Source: Planctomycetota bacterium
Lineage (GTDB): Bacteria; Planctomycetota; Planctomycetia; Gemmatales; Gemmataceae
Reading direction: 5' to 3'
Assembly: GCA_003669555.1 (NCBI GenBank)
Contig: QWOS01000089.1
Coordinates: forward strand, 1-62,258
Length of the DNA stretch: 62,258 nucleotides
The stretch's first letter is position 1. Each line of letters starts with the position of its first letter. Below the pieces are notes generated by a model. The model was not told where the DNA came from and made no database searches. It was given only the letters and a program-made list of their open reading frames with translations. The position numbers and the translations under genes were made by a program. Positions 35,288 through 45,057 of this stretch are shown piece after piece.

Positions 35288-37780
35288 TCATTTTTCCGCT
35301 CTTTTGGCTGGTGTGATAACGCGCAACTCGGGCTGGGTAGTTGCCAAATCCAGGGCCTGAATGGCTTTCTCCACGGCCTCGATTTTGCGTTTCCTGGCCC
35401 AATCGGGAAAGTCCAGCTCTTCCTGACACTGAATGATCAGCTTTTTCAAGTCGGGCAACACCACGCGGGCGGCTGTGCCATAACGCAGCAGCTCCCGCAT
35501 GATTTCGCCCATCCGGCTTTCACTCCCATGCGCGCTTTGGGTTTGCGCGAATTTCAGGCTGACGCGAATACCCTCCTGGAAATGGTATTTGGACAGTGCC
35601 TTCAAGCCGGCCATGCGGATCTCGTTGGCAAACATCGTGTCGGCGGGCGCCGGGATATCAATCGCCAACAGGATGTCAGGTGCCAGAGCGCGCACATCCT
35701 CCAAAGTCAGAAGGTCGCTGAATGTGTGGGTGAGCTGAGCCCGGGCCATGCCATCGGCGTTCCTCGAAATGGCCCGGATTGCCGGATAAAGCAACTCAGG
35801 GTCTATGCCCTTGATAGAGGTCCGCAATAACCCCTGGAACAGCGCCGCGGCCAGTTCTCCATGCGTGAGCTGGATGGGATCTTCCCAAGCCACTGGGTGC
35901 AGTGGTTCGGCGGTTTCCACCACCGCCTTCAGCATGGCAGGCACCACTGGCTTGGCAGTTTCGCCCATGTTTTTCAGGGCATTGGCAGCCTTCACCCGCA
36001 GCCAGCGGTCCTCATGGGTGAGCAACCGCACCAGCACCGGCAAAGCCCGGGCGCTGTTGATGTAACCCAGTGCCTCGGCCGCGCCCTGGCGCTTGCGGGC
36101 ATCGGGCCCTTCGGCCAGTTCCAGCAAGACGCCGACCAGTTCCTTGCGGTTGGGGCGCTTGCCGATCTCTTCGGCGGCCCAGGTGCGGACAACCGGAGAC
36201 CAGTCACCCAAAGCGGTGAGGAGTTTTTCGGTGGGCATGGTCCTCCGGTCGAGGTCGAACCGGCCAGAGGTAACCGCTTCAGCCACATCCTGATTGCTCA
36301 GCCAGTTCGCCTGATTGGCATCCTTGCCAGTAATGATGAGCCTTTTCAGCGGCAGCGCGTAGGTGAGCACATAGCAGGCAGTGGGGCTGAGACCGTAGTA
36401 ACCACTTTTCCCGAAGTAAGTGTTGTCATCGGTTTTCCCACCGCCGTACTGTTCGTCGCCATCGTAGGTGAAGGAACCGTCGCTGCGGCGCACCAGATCG
36501 AGGTGCCAGGAGGATTCCCGCACAAAGGCGGCAGCGGCAGCCGGCCCACCTGTATTAGCTCCCAGGGCCCCCCACAAGTAGCTGAATCCCTGCCCTGTGT
36601 GACCATATTCGCGGTTGCGAAACGAGGCCGTGACCATCTTGGCAAAGAAGCGCGTCTCCCTCATCCGGTCTCCCTGGGCCGCGAAGAGCATGGCAGCCAT
36701 GGCGTTTTTTCCGTTGTTTTCGTGGCTGGGCCACGGCATGTGCTCGCCATAGGGGATGGCCCCCTTGTCGACAAAGTAGCCGAAAAACCTTGAGGCCCTA
36801 TCGATGGCCGGGACCACTTCGGGATCCATCACCCCGCATCGGGCACCCATGACAATCGCCAGGTTGCCAATCAGTCCGGCCGCGTTTACCGGCCCATAGG
36901 GAGGGATCGATCCATGCAGCTTGCCATCGGGTGTGCGGGTTGAGATGCCATGGCCAAAGGTACCATACAAGCTCTGCCCCCTGGCCAGCGAAATAGTGTA
37001 TTCGTGGATGGCATGCAGCACCTCCTGGTCCTGGGTGATGAGGTAGTATTCGCACAGGAAGAGATTGCGGTAACCCCAGTCCCAGATCACCATGCCATCC
37101 TTCAATTGCAGCTTGAGGTTTTTTGGCCCGATCTTGCGGGCGTGCTCCCGCACGCGGGGCAGGTGGTCAGGGTTGCCAGTGGCCAACAGGGCCAGGCAAT
37201 TCACAGCGCCCCACAGGTCGTCGCTGAGCGGTTCCTTCTCCAGAACCTTGCAAGCCTCAATGAAGATCTTTTTTGATTTATCGCAGTCATAGGGGGCCGT
37301 TTCGCTGTAGTCGCCCATCACCCGCAGCTTCAGGGTGGCTTCCCGAGTCTTGCCCCCACGCCAAATGGTGAGAGCCAGGGTACCTTGATTCGCTGTCTTT
37401 TCCGCATTCTGGATAGCCTGGGCGATGACCTTGCGGGCGTCGTCGGCGAATGGCTTGCCAGCCACACCCAGAATGACATCTTTCACCCGTACCACCCCAT
37501 CGGCAGGGGAACCCACTCCCACATGGGTAACGAGAATCTGCCGGCTTGGAGTGGTGGTTCGGCCCTGCTGGCTATCGTGAAAACTGGCAGGTTTGGTATA
37601 AATATAGCCACGCAAACCGGTGGCACCCAGGTTATAGGTTTGCTCGATCTCCACTTTTTCGCCCTGGGTGAAATCAGGCGGTTTTTTCGGTGGTTCGGCC
37701 TGAATTTCGCCCAGCGCGCAACAAGCGACAAACCAGGTGAGCACACCTGCCGGGACAGGTTGCAGATGTGATTTCAGCAT
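35288..37780 (-). CDS. exported DUF6288-like protein with PDZ and HEAT repeats
   Basis: 830 residues. Signal peptide (LTWFVACCALGEIQA), a PDZ-like domain (about 60-160; VGVGSPADGVVRVKDVILGVAGKPF), a DUF6288-type central region of helical-toroid character (about 165-530), and C-terminal HEAT repeats (540-720). This family is concentrated in Planctomycetes and related bacteria; function unestablished. It begins 66 bases after the stop of the upstream sialate-esterase-like gene, so they are probably in one unit. Confidence 0.85.
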   Translation of the reverse strand: MLKSHLQPVPAGVLTWFVACCALGEIQAEPPKKPPDFTQGEKVEIEQTYNLGATGLRGYIYTKPASFHDSQQGRTTTPSRQILVTHVGVGSPADGVVRVKDVILGVAGKPFADDARKVIAQAIQNAEKTANQGTLALTIWRGGKTREATLKLRVMGDYSETAPYDCDKSKKIFIEACKVLEKEPLSDDLWGAVNCLALLATGNPDHLPRVREHARKIGPKNLKLQLKDGMVIWDWGYRNLFLCEYYLITQDQEVLHAIHEYTISLARGQSLYGTFGHGISTRTPDGKLHGSIPPYGPVNAAGLIGNLAIVMGARCGVMDPEVVPAIDRASRFFGYFVDKGAIPYGEHMPWPSHENNGKNAMAAMLFAAQGDRMRETRFFAKMVTASFRNREYGHTGQGFSYLWGALGANTGGPAAAAAFVRESSWHLDLVRRSDGSFTYDGDEQYGGGKTDDNTYFGKSGYYGLSPTACYVLTYALPLKRLIITGKDANQANWLSNQDVAEAVTSGRFDLDRRTMPTEKLLTALGDWSPVVRTWAAEEIGKRPNRKELVGVLLELAEGPDARKRQGAAEALGYINSARALPVLVRLLTHEDRWLRVKAANALKNMGETAKPVVPAMLKAVVETAEPLHPVAWEDPIQLTHGELAAALFQGLLRTSIKGIDPELLYPAIRAISRNADGMARAQLTHTFSDLLTLEDVRALAPDILLAIDIPAPADTMFANEIRMAGLKALSKYHFQEGIRVSLKFAQTQSAHGSESRMGEIMRELLRYGTAARVVLPDLKKLIIQCQEELDFPDWARKRKIEAVEKAIQALDLATTQPELRVITPAKRAEK

Positions 37781-37846
37781 GGCGTTTCCAAAAGCGGGGC
37801 GGGCAAGACAGTGGTGAACAGCAATGCGTGTGGCGTGGTTTCCATC

Positions 37847-40843
37847 TCAAGGCGATGGTTGGCCAGTCCGAATCGGCACCTCGCAGAAGGTGAGGGCGGC
37901 GATGCCATTTTCACCCTGTAGCAGGTGATCCTGGCTCCAGGCGGCACTATCCAGATAGGTAATCAGGCCTGCCCTGGATGGCCCTGCCAGCTTCAGTCGC
38001 AACGATTTGCCGGACACAACCCCGGAGACCACCTGGCCTTTTTTGCCATCCAGTTGGAACTGACCGATCAGGGTATTGTCCCACCGCACCGGCTGGTCAA
38101 ATTCCAGCACGATCTCGTCCTGACCACTGGTGGTGAAGGCGGCCCCCTTCAGATTGGCGGGGGTGACTGGCATTTCAAACACCTTGCCATAGTGGTGCCG
38201 TTCGAGTAGCGGATGAATCAGACGGGCAAACTCAGCATAGCCAGCAATCGGAAAATGGCAGCCTCCAGGTGGCTTGACACCCAGGGTGGACATGACACTC
38301 AGATTGGAAAACTGGTTTTGCAGGTTGCGCTGCACCTCACGCAAGCGGTTATCCGAACCCTTGACCCCCATGGAGCACGACTTGGGCCAAATCTGAAAAA
38401 TGTGCTGGTGCTGGAGATTGGGGTAATCTTTCTTCCAGCCAGCCGCCATATCGATAAAATATTGCTGGTAAGTTTCAAAGCCATAGCCGCCTGTGGGGCC
38501 ATCTGCACCCTGGTCATTCTCGCCCTGATGCCAGAGCACACCACGAATGCCATGTGTCAACCGGGCCTGTTGCACACGCCAAAGGAGCCGACCATAAATA
38601 GTGCTGACATCAGCCGGCTCCACCAGATCGCGCTGATGCTGGTCTATCCGGCTGCCACCCACGGCACCATTGATAATGCAAATGGGCATCTTTTGGGATT
38701 CCACCAGGCGCCTGGCCAATTCCATGCCCCAGTAGCCTATCTGGGCCTTGCCACCATTACGATCGCGCACCACCGCCTTGGCCCAGCTTTTCAGGCGCGC
38801 CCCTTCGGGATTACCCCCCATGCTGCCATAGCTCCGGATCCACTCGCTGGTGAAAGCCGGATCGTCCCGCCCCACATCGGTGGCTTCCGCGTTCGACTGG
38901 CCATCGATCAGGTAGGCGTCACCACAAACCACATCCGACGCAGTATGCGATACCGTCTCAATCCCGTTGGCTTTTGAGCCAAATTCAATCTTGTAGCGAA
39001 TCATCCCGGCCTTCAGCTTCAATGCCAGGGAGTACGACAGGTCATCCGCCGGTTTTTGCGTGACAGTATCAACCAGCTTGCCATCCGCATACAGTCGGGC
39101 AAACACGGTGTCAGCAGGCCCGGCCAGGACGCCGGTATGAAACAGGGTCCCCTCGTTCTGGTCATCGCGGGGGATGAACTGAAAATCCTCGGGCTTCTCA
39201 TTCTTGCCCGGAACCCTTCGCTCCCAGGCATCATTGGCTGGTTCCCGGACAATGATGGTCGTTGCCTGCTCGGTTTTGGCTCCCCCATTGCCAATGGCCA
39301 CCCGCACCGTCATGGGGCCACTATTGTGACCACGCTTCAGCACCAGTTTACCCGGTGCAGTCTCCTTGGTAACCGCAAGGCCTGAAACCGACCATCTGTA
39401 GACCAGTTTACCCGCGCCCTGGGCCTCCATGGCCGCCAGATTGCTGATCCGGGGGATGATTTCGATGGTTTGGCGGCCATCCCATCTTTCGGGAGCTTCC
39501 AGGGTGAAAACCGGTTCTGGGATCTTTTCCCGGATAGTGATGGGAACCTCGCGGTTTTGGATCGCATCGGCATAAACCGCCCGACAGATCAGGGTGGTGG
39601 AGGTGTCGGCCATCACCCGTCCCGCCGCGAAGGTGAACGAAAGCCTGTCAGTGGCGACCACTTTTTCCTGGCCGGCATTTTTCAGCAGCCAATAGATTTT
39701 CCTGGCGCCATCGGCTTTGGCTGTGACTTTGGTACTTGAGCCCTCGTCGACCACCAGTTTTTGGTGCGATAGCGAAAAGTCATTACCAGGTCTCACCACC
39801 AGGCCATGAAGTGTTTGGAACGGTTTCTGGTTTTCGAATTGCAGACGAATCCACTCTTCAGAACGGGTGACCGAGGAGATACGCACCTCATCGATATCAC
39901 CGACAAAATCGTAGTTGTGGTACCAGCCACCAATCCACATGCGCGCTGGATTCTTGATAGCAAGTGGAGCTGAGGCGGTTATCGATTTGCCAGCCAGAAC
40001 CCCGTTCACATACAGCCGTGACTCGCCCTTCTGATAGGTGTGGATCACATGGGCCCACTCATCCGTGGGTATCCGGGTCTCACCCTCCACATCCGCCCCG
40101 GAAAAGTAGCATTCCATTTTGACATGAGGGGGACTGCGGTAGTGCATAACCACCTTGCCTTGCCCGTGTTCGTTGCCCCAGGCCAAAACCCGGGCATTGG
40201 GCTGCTTCGCGCGGAACCATGCTTCTGAACTGTGAGGGGCAGAACCCGCCGGATACCCGGTGATCTTGTCCCCGCAAAAAATGCCAGCCTGACCCGGGAA
40301 ACTCCTGGCCCCACCGATCACCCCCGTGGTGGAACTGGTGCCGGTATCCTTGCTATCCAGTGTGCCTACTGAATCCTTCACGGTTCCATCCATGTGCCAG
40401 ACACTGAGGTAGCCATTTGTCTCGTTGAATACCGCTGCGCCGTCCGAGGCACCGGGTGCGTCGGCCTTACCCCAGTGGAGATGGATTTGCTGGCTGGAGT
40501 CACCACGAATGACCGGTATGCGCACCCAGATGCAGGCTTGCCCGTCACCCCATTGCTCAATCTGGTAGGGCAGAGGCTGGCCCGTGGCGGACGAGAAACG
40601 AATATCCTCTCCCTTTGGTTTGGCCTGATTGAAATCAAAAAAATCCTGGTGCAGGCGGACCAGCAGCGGGAAGCCCTCGACCGATGCCGATGCCGGCAGA
40701 TTGGCCCCTTCGGGCGTGGTGAGGATGTGCATGGCCCCCGTATGTGACCATTCCGGGTACGGGTTGGCTGCCAGCGTCTGACCGTTGCCGAGGCACGGAT
40801 GAACCGATAACAGCGCTAGCAGGAGCAGTCGGAAAGTTCGCAT
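37847..40843 (-). CDS. exported DUF2341/LamG and sialate O-acetylesterase-like protein
   Basis: 998 residues. I start at 40843, where MRTFRLLLLALLSVHPCLG is a signal peptide; an upstream ATG at 40999 would overlap the ATPase gene. Order: DUF2341 (about 30-150, FPLLVRLHQDFFDF), LamG/concanavalin-type fold (155-350), Ig-like segments (350-620), and an SGNH/sialate O-acetylesterase-type domain (635-930; YLIDGQSNAEATDVG carries the GQSN block I with the Ser nucleophile, ICIINGAVGGSRID block II-III, and GVLWHQGENDQG). Presumably deacetylates sugars of external polysaccharide. Substrate unknown. Confidence 0.86.
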   Translation of the reverse strand: MRTFRLLLLALLSVHPCLGNGQTLAANPYPEWSHTGAMHILTTPEGANLPASASVEGFPLLVRLHQDFFDFNQAKPKGEDIRFSSATGQPLPYQIEQWGDGQACIWVRIPVIRGDSSQQIHLHWGKADAPGASDGAAVFNETNGYLSVWHMDGTVKDSVGTLDSKDTGTSSTTGVIGGARSFPGQAGIFCGDKITGYPAGSAPHSSEAWFRAKQPNARVLAWGNEHGQGKVVMHYRSPPHVKMECYFSGADVEGETRIPTDEWAHVIHTYQKGESRLYVNGVLAGKSITASAPLAIKNPARMWIGGWYHNYDFVGDIDEVRISSVTRSEEWIRLQFENQKPFQTLHGLVVRPGNDFSLSHQKLVVDEGSSTKVTAKADGARKIYWLLKNAGQEKVVATDRLSFTFAAGRVMADTSTTLICRAVYADAIQNREVPITIREKIPEPVFTLEAPERWDGRQTIEIIPRISNLAAMEAQGAGKLVYRWSVSGLAVTKETAPGKLVLKRGHNSGPMTVRVAIGNGGAKTEQATTIIVREPANDAWERRVPGKNEKPEDFQFIPRDDQNEGTLFHTGVLAGPADTVFARLYADGKLVDTVTQKPADDLSYSLALKLKAGMIRYKIEFGSKANGIETVSHTASDVVCGDAYLIDGQSNAEATDVGRDDPAFTSEWIRSYGSMGGNPEGARLKSWAKAVVRDRNGGKAQIGYWGMELARRLVESQKMPICIINGAVGGSRIDQHQRDLVEPADVSTIYGRLLWRVQQARLTHGIRGVLWHQGENDQGADGPTGGYGFETYQQYFIDMAAGWKKDYPNLQHQHIFQIWPKSCSMGVKGSDNRLREVQRNLQNQFSNLSVMSTLGVKPPGGCHFPIAGYAEFARLIHPLLERHHYGKVFEMPVTPANLKGAAFTTSGQDEIVLEFDQPVRWDNTLIGQFQLDGKKGQVVSGVVSGKSLRLKLAGPSRAGLITYLDSAAWSQDHLLQGENGIAALTFCEVPIRTGQPSP

Positions 40844-40982
40844 CGGTTGTTTTCGCCCATCCCGCCTGGCACCAGTGGAGAGCGGGTTTGCAAAGTTTAG
40901 AATGCCCAAGGCTGGCAGGCAAGGCTGCCCAGCCTGTTTACCAGCCGTCGAGGCAGTACTCCGCTCCGCCGGAAAAAAAGTA

Positions 40983-42410
40983 CTACTCTTCACTTCCAAG
41001 AATCAGACAAAAGAGATGGGCCGGAATTTTCAAAAAAATAGTTGACAGGTCGCCCACTTTTTGAAGACCGAAGTCAGCTTCCTTTTTTGTCACCATCACC
41101 GCCTGAATGACTTTTTCCCGCTTGCAAAACTCCACCAATCCGGTCTTTTCCCCCAACTCTGGTGACTCACGATACTTCACTTCCACGGGCATGGAGAAGC
41201 CTGGCTTTTCAACCACCATATCCACCTCGCGGTTGGTGGCCGGGTCCCTCCAGTAGGAGACCCGAGGGGTGTCACGGTGAAAATGCTCGAGCAAATGGCC
41301 CAGCACCGTTGTTTCAACTACCAACCCCATTTCCGCGGGATCCTCCAGGATTTCCTCTCCCCTCAACAAAACAGCGTTGCGGAGCGCCGCATCCACCATA
41401 TACACCTTGTGACGCGCTTTCAGGATTTTTTTCCCTGTCATTTGCGCCGGTGGAAGCCGCCGGATCAGGTTGGCCTGCTCGAGAATTTCCAGGTGGTTGG
41501 CGATAGTCTCGCGCACCTCACCCAAAGCCTTGGCGCAGGTTTGCACTTCGAATATTCCGCCACTGTGCAGGCACAGATAAATGAACAATCGTTCCAGGGC
41601 ATTGACATTGCGGACATGGAAAAGAGCCGTCATGTCTCTTTTCAGCACGCGCTCCACCACATCCTCGCGCAAGATACGCTGGCAAAAATCCATATCCGGA
41701 TGCTTGGCTGTTTCGGGGAATCCGCCAACCAGCAGATAGCGATTGAAGAGAATCTGGTAGGGGCGCGCTTTGTCGGCGAGATTCGAAAAATCGATCTTTT
41801 TGCTGTGGAAAAGACGGTTCAGGTTCTCTTTGGCTGGCAATTCCAGAGGTGGCTCCCCGCGAATGCGGAGGAACTCCGGGAAAGACAGGGTGGGAACCGG
41901 TACACGAATCCACCGACCGACCCCGCTTTCCGCCAATTGCTTGCGATGGACCACCGTGGCCGAACCGGTCGCCACGATACGGTATTCAGGATGGTGATCC
42001 ACCAGAGCCTTGATGTGCAATTCCCAGTCTTCCGCGTATTGCACCTTATCCATCAGCAAGGTAACGGGCTTGCCCTCGGGGTAAACCCCTTCGTGATAGT
42101 TCTCCAGGATGGCAGTCAGGGGCGACAGCTTGAGCAATGGATGATCGAGACTGACATACAGCACACTTTTTGGGTCGTGCCCATGCTTCACCAACCAATC
42201 AGCAATCTGGAGCAGGATGGTGGTTTTACCAACCCGCCTGGGCCCAGACAGCAGGATCGCGCGGCGGTGGGCCTGGTCTTCCACCAGGCGCAGAGTGACC
42301 CCGAATGCCCTTCTGCGAAAAGCCGGGGCAGTGAACGGTTTGCCACTCCACCACGGATTGAGGCCCTGAAGGACACGGCGAACAGATTCTGCATCGATGA
42401 AGCCCGACAT
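40983..42410 (-). CDS. DUF4143-type AAA ATPase with altered Walker B
   Basis: 475 residues. N-terminal P-loop (LSGPRRVGKTTILLQIADWL, about 54-73) and C-terminal DUF4143 domain (about 300-445, ending in the EVKYRESPELGEKTGLVEFC nuclease-like piece). These archaeal/bacterial STAND-like ATPases occur as stand-alone genes of uncertain role. The Walker B segment reads LLMDKVQYAEDWE where the family has DE; the catalytic Glu is replaced by Lys (codon AAG). A 22-bp-arm palindrome lies upstream. Probably hydrolysis-impaired if the alignment is right. Confidence 0.9.
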   Translation of the reverse strand: MSGFIDAESVRRVLQGLNPWWSGKPFTAPAFRRRAFGVTLRLVEDQAHRRAILLSGPRRVGKTTILLQIADWLVKHGHDPKSVLYVSLDHPLLKLSPLTAILENYHEGVYPEGKPVTLLMDKVQYAEDWELHIKALVDHHPEYRIVATGSATVVHRKQLAESGVGRWIRVPVPTLSFPEFLRIRGEPPLELPAKENLNRLFHSKKIDFSNLADKARPYQILFNRYLLVGGFPETAKHPDMDFCQRILREDVVERVLKRDMTALFHVRNVNALERLFIYLCLHSGGIFEVQTCAKALGEVRETIANHLEILEQANLIRRLPPAQMTGKKILKARHKVYMVDAALRNAVLLRGEEILEDPAEMGLVVETTVLGHLLEHFHRDTPRVSYWRDPATNREVDMVVEKPGFSMPVEVKYRESPELGEKTGLVEFCKREKVIQAVMVTKKEADFGLQKVGDLSTIFLKIPAHLFCLILGSEE

Positions 42411-42714
42411 GGATTGCAGCCCGTCAATCTGCCAAAGGTGCCAAGTATACCAGTCATTATTACCATAAAAATGTATTCTGTATCATTCTTTTTTCCAGTT
42501 AAAGTGCGTGACACATCAGACACTATTCCCAAATAAATGCATCCCATAACAACCACCAGCCGCAATAAAGTGCAAAGTGTACCTTGCATTTTTATTATAA
42601 AAGTGCAAGGTACACTTTGCACTTTTTGGAAAAACCGACGGGGCACAGCAGATATCGCTGGTTTTCAGGTCTTTTTCTCGCCCGGTGCCCCGAAATCCGG
42701 GCCACACACCCCGC
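42411..42714. other. intergenic region with a long palindrome
   Basis: No gene seen. It separates the ATPase start from the radical SAM stop, both on the minus strand, and is A/T richer than its surroundings around the palindrome (42567-42625). Confidence 0.5.
42567..42625. repeat. perfect 22-bp-arm inverted repeat upstream of the ATPase gene
   Basis: Arms 42567-42588 and 42604-42625 are perfect reverse complements; the 15-base A/T loop is TTTTTATTATAAAAG. Each arm contains a nested near-palindrome TGCAA...TTGCA, so the whole holds four TGCAA half-sites. The T run after the stem on either strand is weak, so a terminator is possible but an operator or miniature mobile element fits equally well. 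Confidence 0.85.
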
Positions 42715-44244
42715 TCAAACTACCCGGTGCCGGGCCTGGCGGATCGTCCCCTGGCCGCGATAACCTTCGGGTTTGGGCAGGGCCGGGATGTCGAAACCGG
42801 CCAGGTAGGGCGGCACATCCGTGCGTCCATCCTGGCGGTAGTCATCGCACAGAGCCAGAGCCAGAGAGCGCAACATGGCTGAATCGGCGATAGATTCACG
42901 GGCATACTGGAAAACCAGCTCAAACAGGCGGGTCAACGCAATGGCATGCGTTTGCCCGGTGGTCCGCCAGAGCCAGTCACTGAGATCCAGAAAACGCCAG
43001 AAGGGCGAGCCATGAGCCAACAGCACAGGCAGGCTGCGGACCAACCGGCCCGAATTGCCCAACAGATCCCAGTAGCGGGCAAATCGCTTCAACCGGCACA
43101 TGGCCGGGAAGTCGATTAACCTGTTGCTTAAAATCTCATAGGGCGACTGGGGACTGTAAATCATCTGCCAATCGGTGTCGTGGCGGATAATTGGCGTGCC
43201 ACGCAACCGCTTCAGAACCCCCACCTGGATCTCTTGCGGGCCCAGCCCCCGCAGTTTGTCAAAACCCTCGCCTAAACTTTCCACCGTTTCACCCGGAAGC
43301 CCGATAATCAGGTCAGCATGGATATGCACGCTGGTGTTTTCGCGCAGCCAGCGCAAATTCTCCACGGTTTTTGCGTTATCCTGCCGACGGCTGATCAGCC
43401 CCTGCACTTCGGGATTGAATGACTGGATACCCACCTCAAACTGAAGCGAGCCCATGGGGAATTGCTGGATCAGCGCCCGCAACTCATCGGGTAAACGGTC
43501 GGGGATCAGCTCGAAATGGAGGAACAGATTCGGCGTGAGGCGTTCGAGAAAAAAACGCAAAATACTGGCACCGACCCGGGTATTCAGGTTGAAAGTGCGG
43601 TCAACAAACTTGAACTGCCTGGCACCACGCTGCAGCAGTTGGTCCATCTCGGCCAAAAAAGCTGCTAGTGGCGCGGCGCGAACGGGAATCTCCAACGACG
43701 ACAAGCAAAACTCGCAAGTGAACGGGCAGCCGCGCGATGCCTCCACATAGAGCACCCGGTGGGCTATGTCCTCGTCGGTGTAAAGGGCGTAGGGCAGCTG
43801 CAATTCTGTGAAATGGGGGGGCGGCGCGTTGATTAGCTTCATCAGCGGGCGACGGCCTTCCAGAAGCCCGGCACATAGCTTGGGGAACTCCAGATCCCCT
43901 TCCCCCTGGATGGTGAAGTCGGCCAGACGAACAATCTCCTGGACATCTGGCTCGTGACTGACCTCAGGGCCGCCCAACACGACCAACAGACTGGGCCGCA
44001 CCCGTTTCAGCAGCGCCACCACCTCTGTCAGCAGCCGGACATTCCAGATGTAGACACCAAGCCCAACAATCTTGGGGTTCCGGGCGACAATAGCTTCCAC
44101 GATTTCATGGGGGCTTTTCGAAATCTCGAATTCCACCAGCGCGGCGCGCTCTGCCAGACTACCCAGATTGGCAAGCAGGTACCGTAAACCGAAAGCGGCG
44201 TGTGAATAGCGCGCGTTGGCAGTGGCCAGCAGGATCTCAGTCAT
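42715..44244 (-). CDS. B12-binding radical SAM protein with DUF4080 tail
   Basis: 509 residues. N-terminal cobalamin-binding domain (about 1-130; VLGGPEVSHEPDVQEIV), radical SAM domain with CxxxCxxC as CPFTCEFC (about 176-183), typical of the MiaB/coproporphyrinogen-like B12 class, and a C-terminal DUF4080 region (about 350-500). The 4Fe-4S cluster cleaves SAM to start radical chemistry, often methylation or rearrangement. Substrate unknown. Confidence 0.9.
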   Translation of the reverse strand: MTEILLATANARYSHAAFGLRYLLANLGSLAERAALVEFEISKSPHEIVEAIVARNPKIVGLGVYIWNVRLLTEVVALLKRVRPSLLVVLGGPEVSHEPDVQEIVRLADFTIQGEGDLEFPKLCAGLLEGRRPLMKLINAPPPHFTELQLPYALYTDEDIAHRVLYVEASRGCPFTCEFCLSSLEIPVRAAPLAAFLAEMDQLLQRGARQFKFVDRTFNLNTRVGASILRFFLERLTPNLFLHFELIPDRLPDELRALIQQFPMGSLQFEVGIQSFNPEVQGLISRRQDNAKTVENLRWLRENTSVHIHADLIIGLPGETVESLGEGFDKLRGLGPQEIQVGVLKRLRGTPIIRHDTDWQMIYSPQSPYEILSNRLIDFPAMCRLKRFARYWDLLGNSGRLVRSLPVLLAHGSPFWRFLDLSDWLWRTTGQTHAIALTRLFELVFQYARESIADSAMLRSLALALCDDYRQDGRTDVPPYLAGFDIPALPKPEGYRGQGTIRQARHRVV

Positions 44245-44245
44245 G

Positions 44246-44281
44246 AAAAAACCGGCTCCGTCCAGTGGGGCGAGGCCGGTT
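44246..44281 (-). terminator. possible terminator after the second DUF1080 gene
   Basis: Stem AACCGGC (44250-44256) with GCCGGTT (44275-44281), 18-base loop, followed on the minus strand by TTTTT. It lies just past the stop at 44309 and directly before the radical SAM start codon at 44244. Confidence 0.5.
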
Positions 44282-44308
44282 CATGGTAGCGGAACCCTGA
44301 TCCGGTTT

Positions 44309-45022
44309 TCAGGGCAATTCGCGCAGCTTCAGGTTGCGGAACTCCACAGGCGAGCCTTCCGACTCCAGACAGAGGTAGCCGCTCTTGGGATCGCAGTTGG
44401 CCCCGCCCGAGACCTCTTCTCCATTCACCCACAGACGGACCTCGCCATTGATGGCGCGCACATAGTAGTGGTTCCATTCGCCCACTCCCTTGCTACGCTC
44501 CTGGGTTGGGAAGCTGCGCGAGCCATCCGGTGACAGGGGTGGGAACGGCTTCATCTTCACCCCGACAGGAAAAACATCGCCATGGCAGGTGAACCAGGTG
44601 GCCTTCTTGCCGCTGGATTTCTCGTACTGTTCCTTGTAGCCAAGATCGAGCACCTGTACTTCAATGCCTTTGGGAAGCTGGCCGGGCTTGAGGGCAAACA
44701 AGGGCCCTTCGGGCGCCCAGAGGAACACCCCGGAATTCCCGGCAGGTTTCAGATGCCGCCACTCCACCACCAATTCAAGGTTGGTGTACTGCTTCTTGGT
44801 GCGGATCACTCCGACCGGATTGCCGGTGCAGCGAATGACCCCGTCATCGCCAAATTTCCAGGTGTCTTCATTGCAGTTGGCGCGGGTAAAATGCGCCTGG
44901 GTGAGGGCTACAAAACCAGGGCCTTTACCGTCAATGACGGCCTTGGGAAGGTCTTGGGCACTGGCAAAAGCGGGCAATGAAGCCAGCAGTAGGCCGATGC
45001 CCAGGTGGGAAAGCAAGCGCAT
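44309..45022 (-). CDS. exported DUF1080 (3-keto-disaccharide hydrolase-like) protein
   Basis: 237 residues. Signal peptide (LLSHLGIGLLLASLPAFASA). Single DUF1080 domain: NLELVVEWRHLKPAGNSGVFLWAPEG, GIEVQVLDLGYKEQYEKSSG, GEWNHYYVRAINGEVRLWVNGEEVSGG, and GYLCLESEGSPVEFRNLKLRELP at the end. Compact form of the family, without the peptide-repeat tail of the first copy. It follows the phytase-like gene by 35 bases and may be co-transcribed with it. Confidence 0.9.
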   Translation of the reverse strand: MRLLSHLGIGLLLASLPAFASAQDLPKAVIDGKGPGFVALTQAHFTRANCNEDTWKFGDDGVIRCTGNPVGVIRTKKQYTNLELVVEWRHLKPAGNSGVFLWAPEGPLFALKPGQLPKGIEVQVLDLGYKEQYEKSSGKKATWFTCHGDVFPVGVKMKPFPPLSPDGSRSFPTQERSKGVGEWNHYYVRAINGEVRLWVNGEEVSGGANCDPKSGYLCLESEGSPVEFRNLKLRELP

Positions 45023-45057
45023 GGGATTGTCTCCGAAAGACAGGCTGTAGTTGAGAA

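Noticed and set aside
42188..42646. 152-codon minus-strand frame spanning the palindrome
   Set aside because: Overlaps the ATPase start in another frame and depends on the palindrome; no family match.
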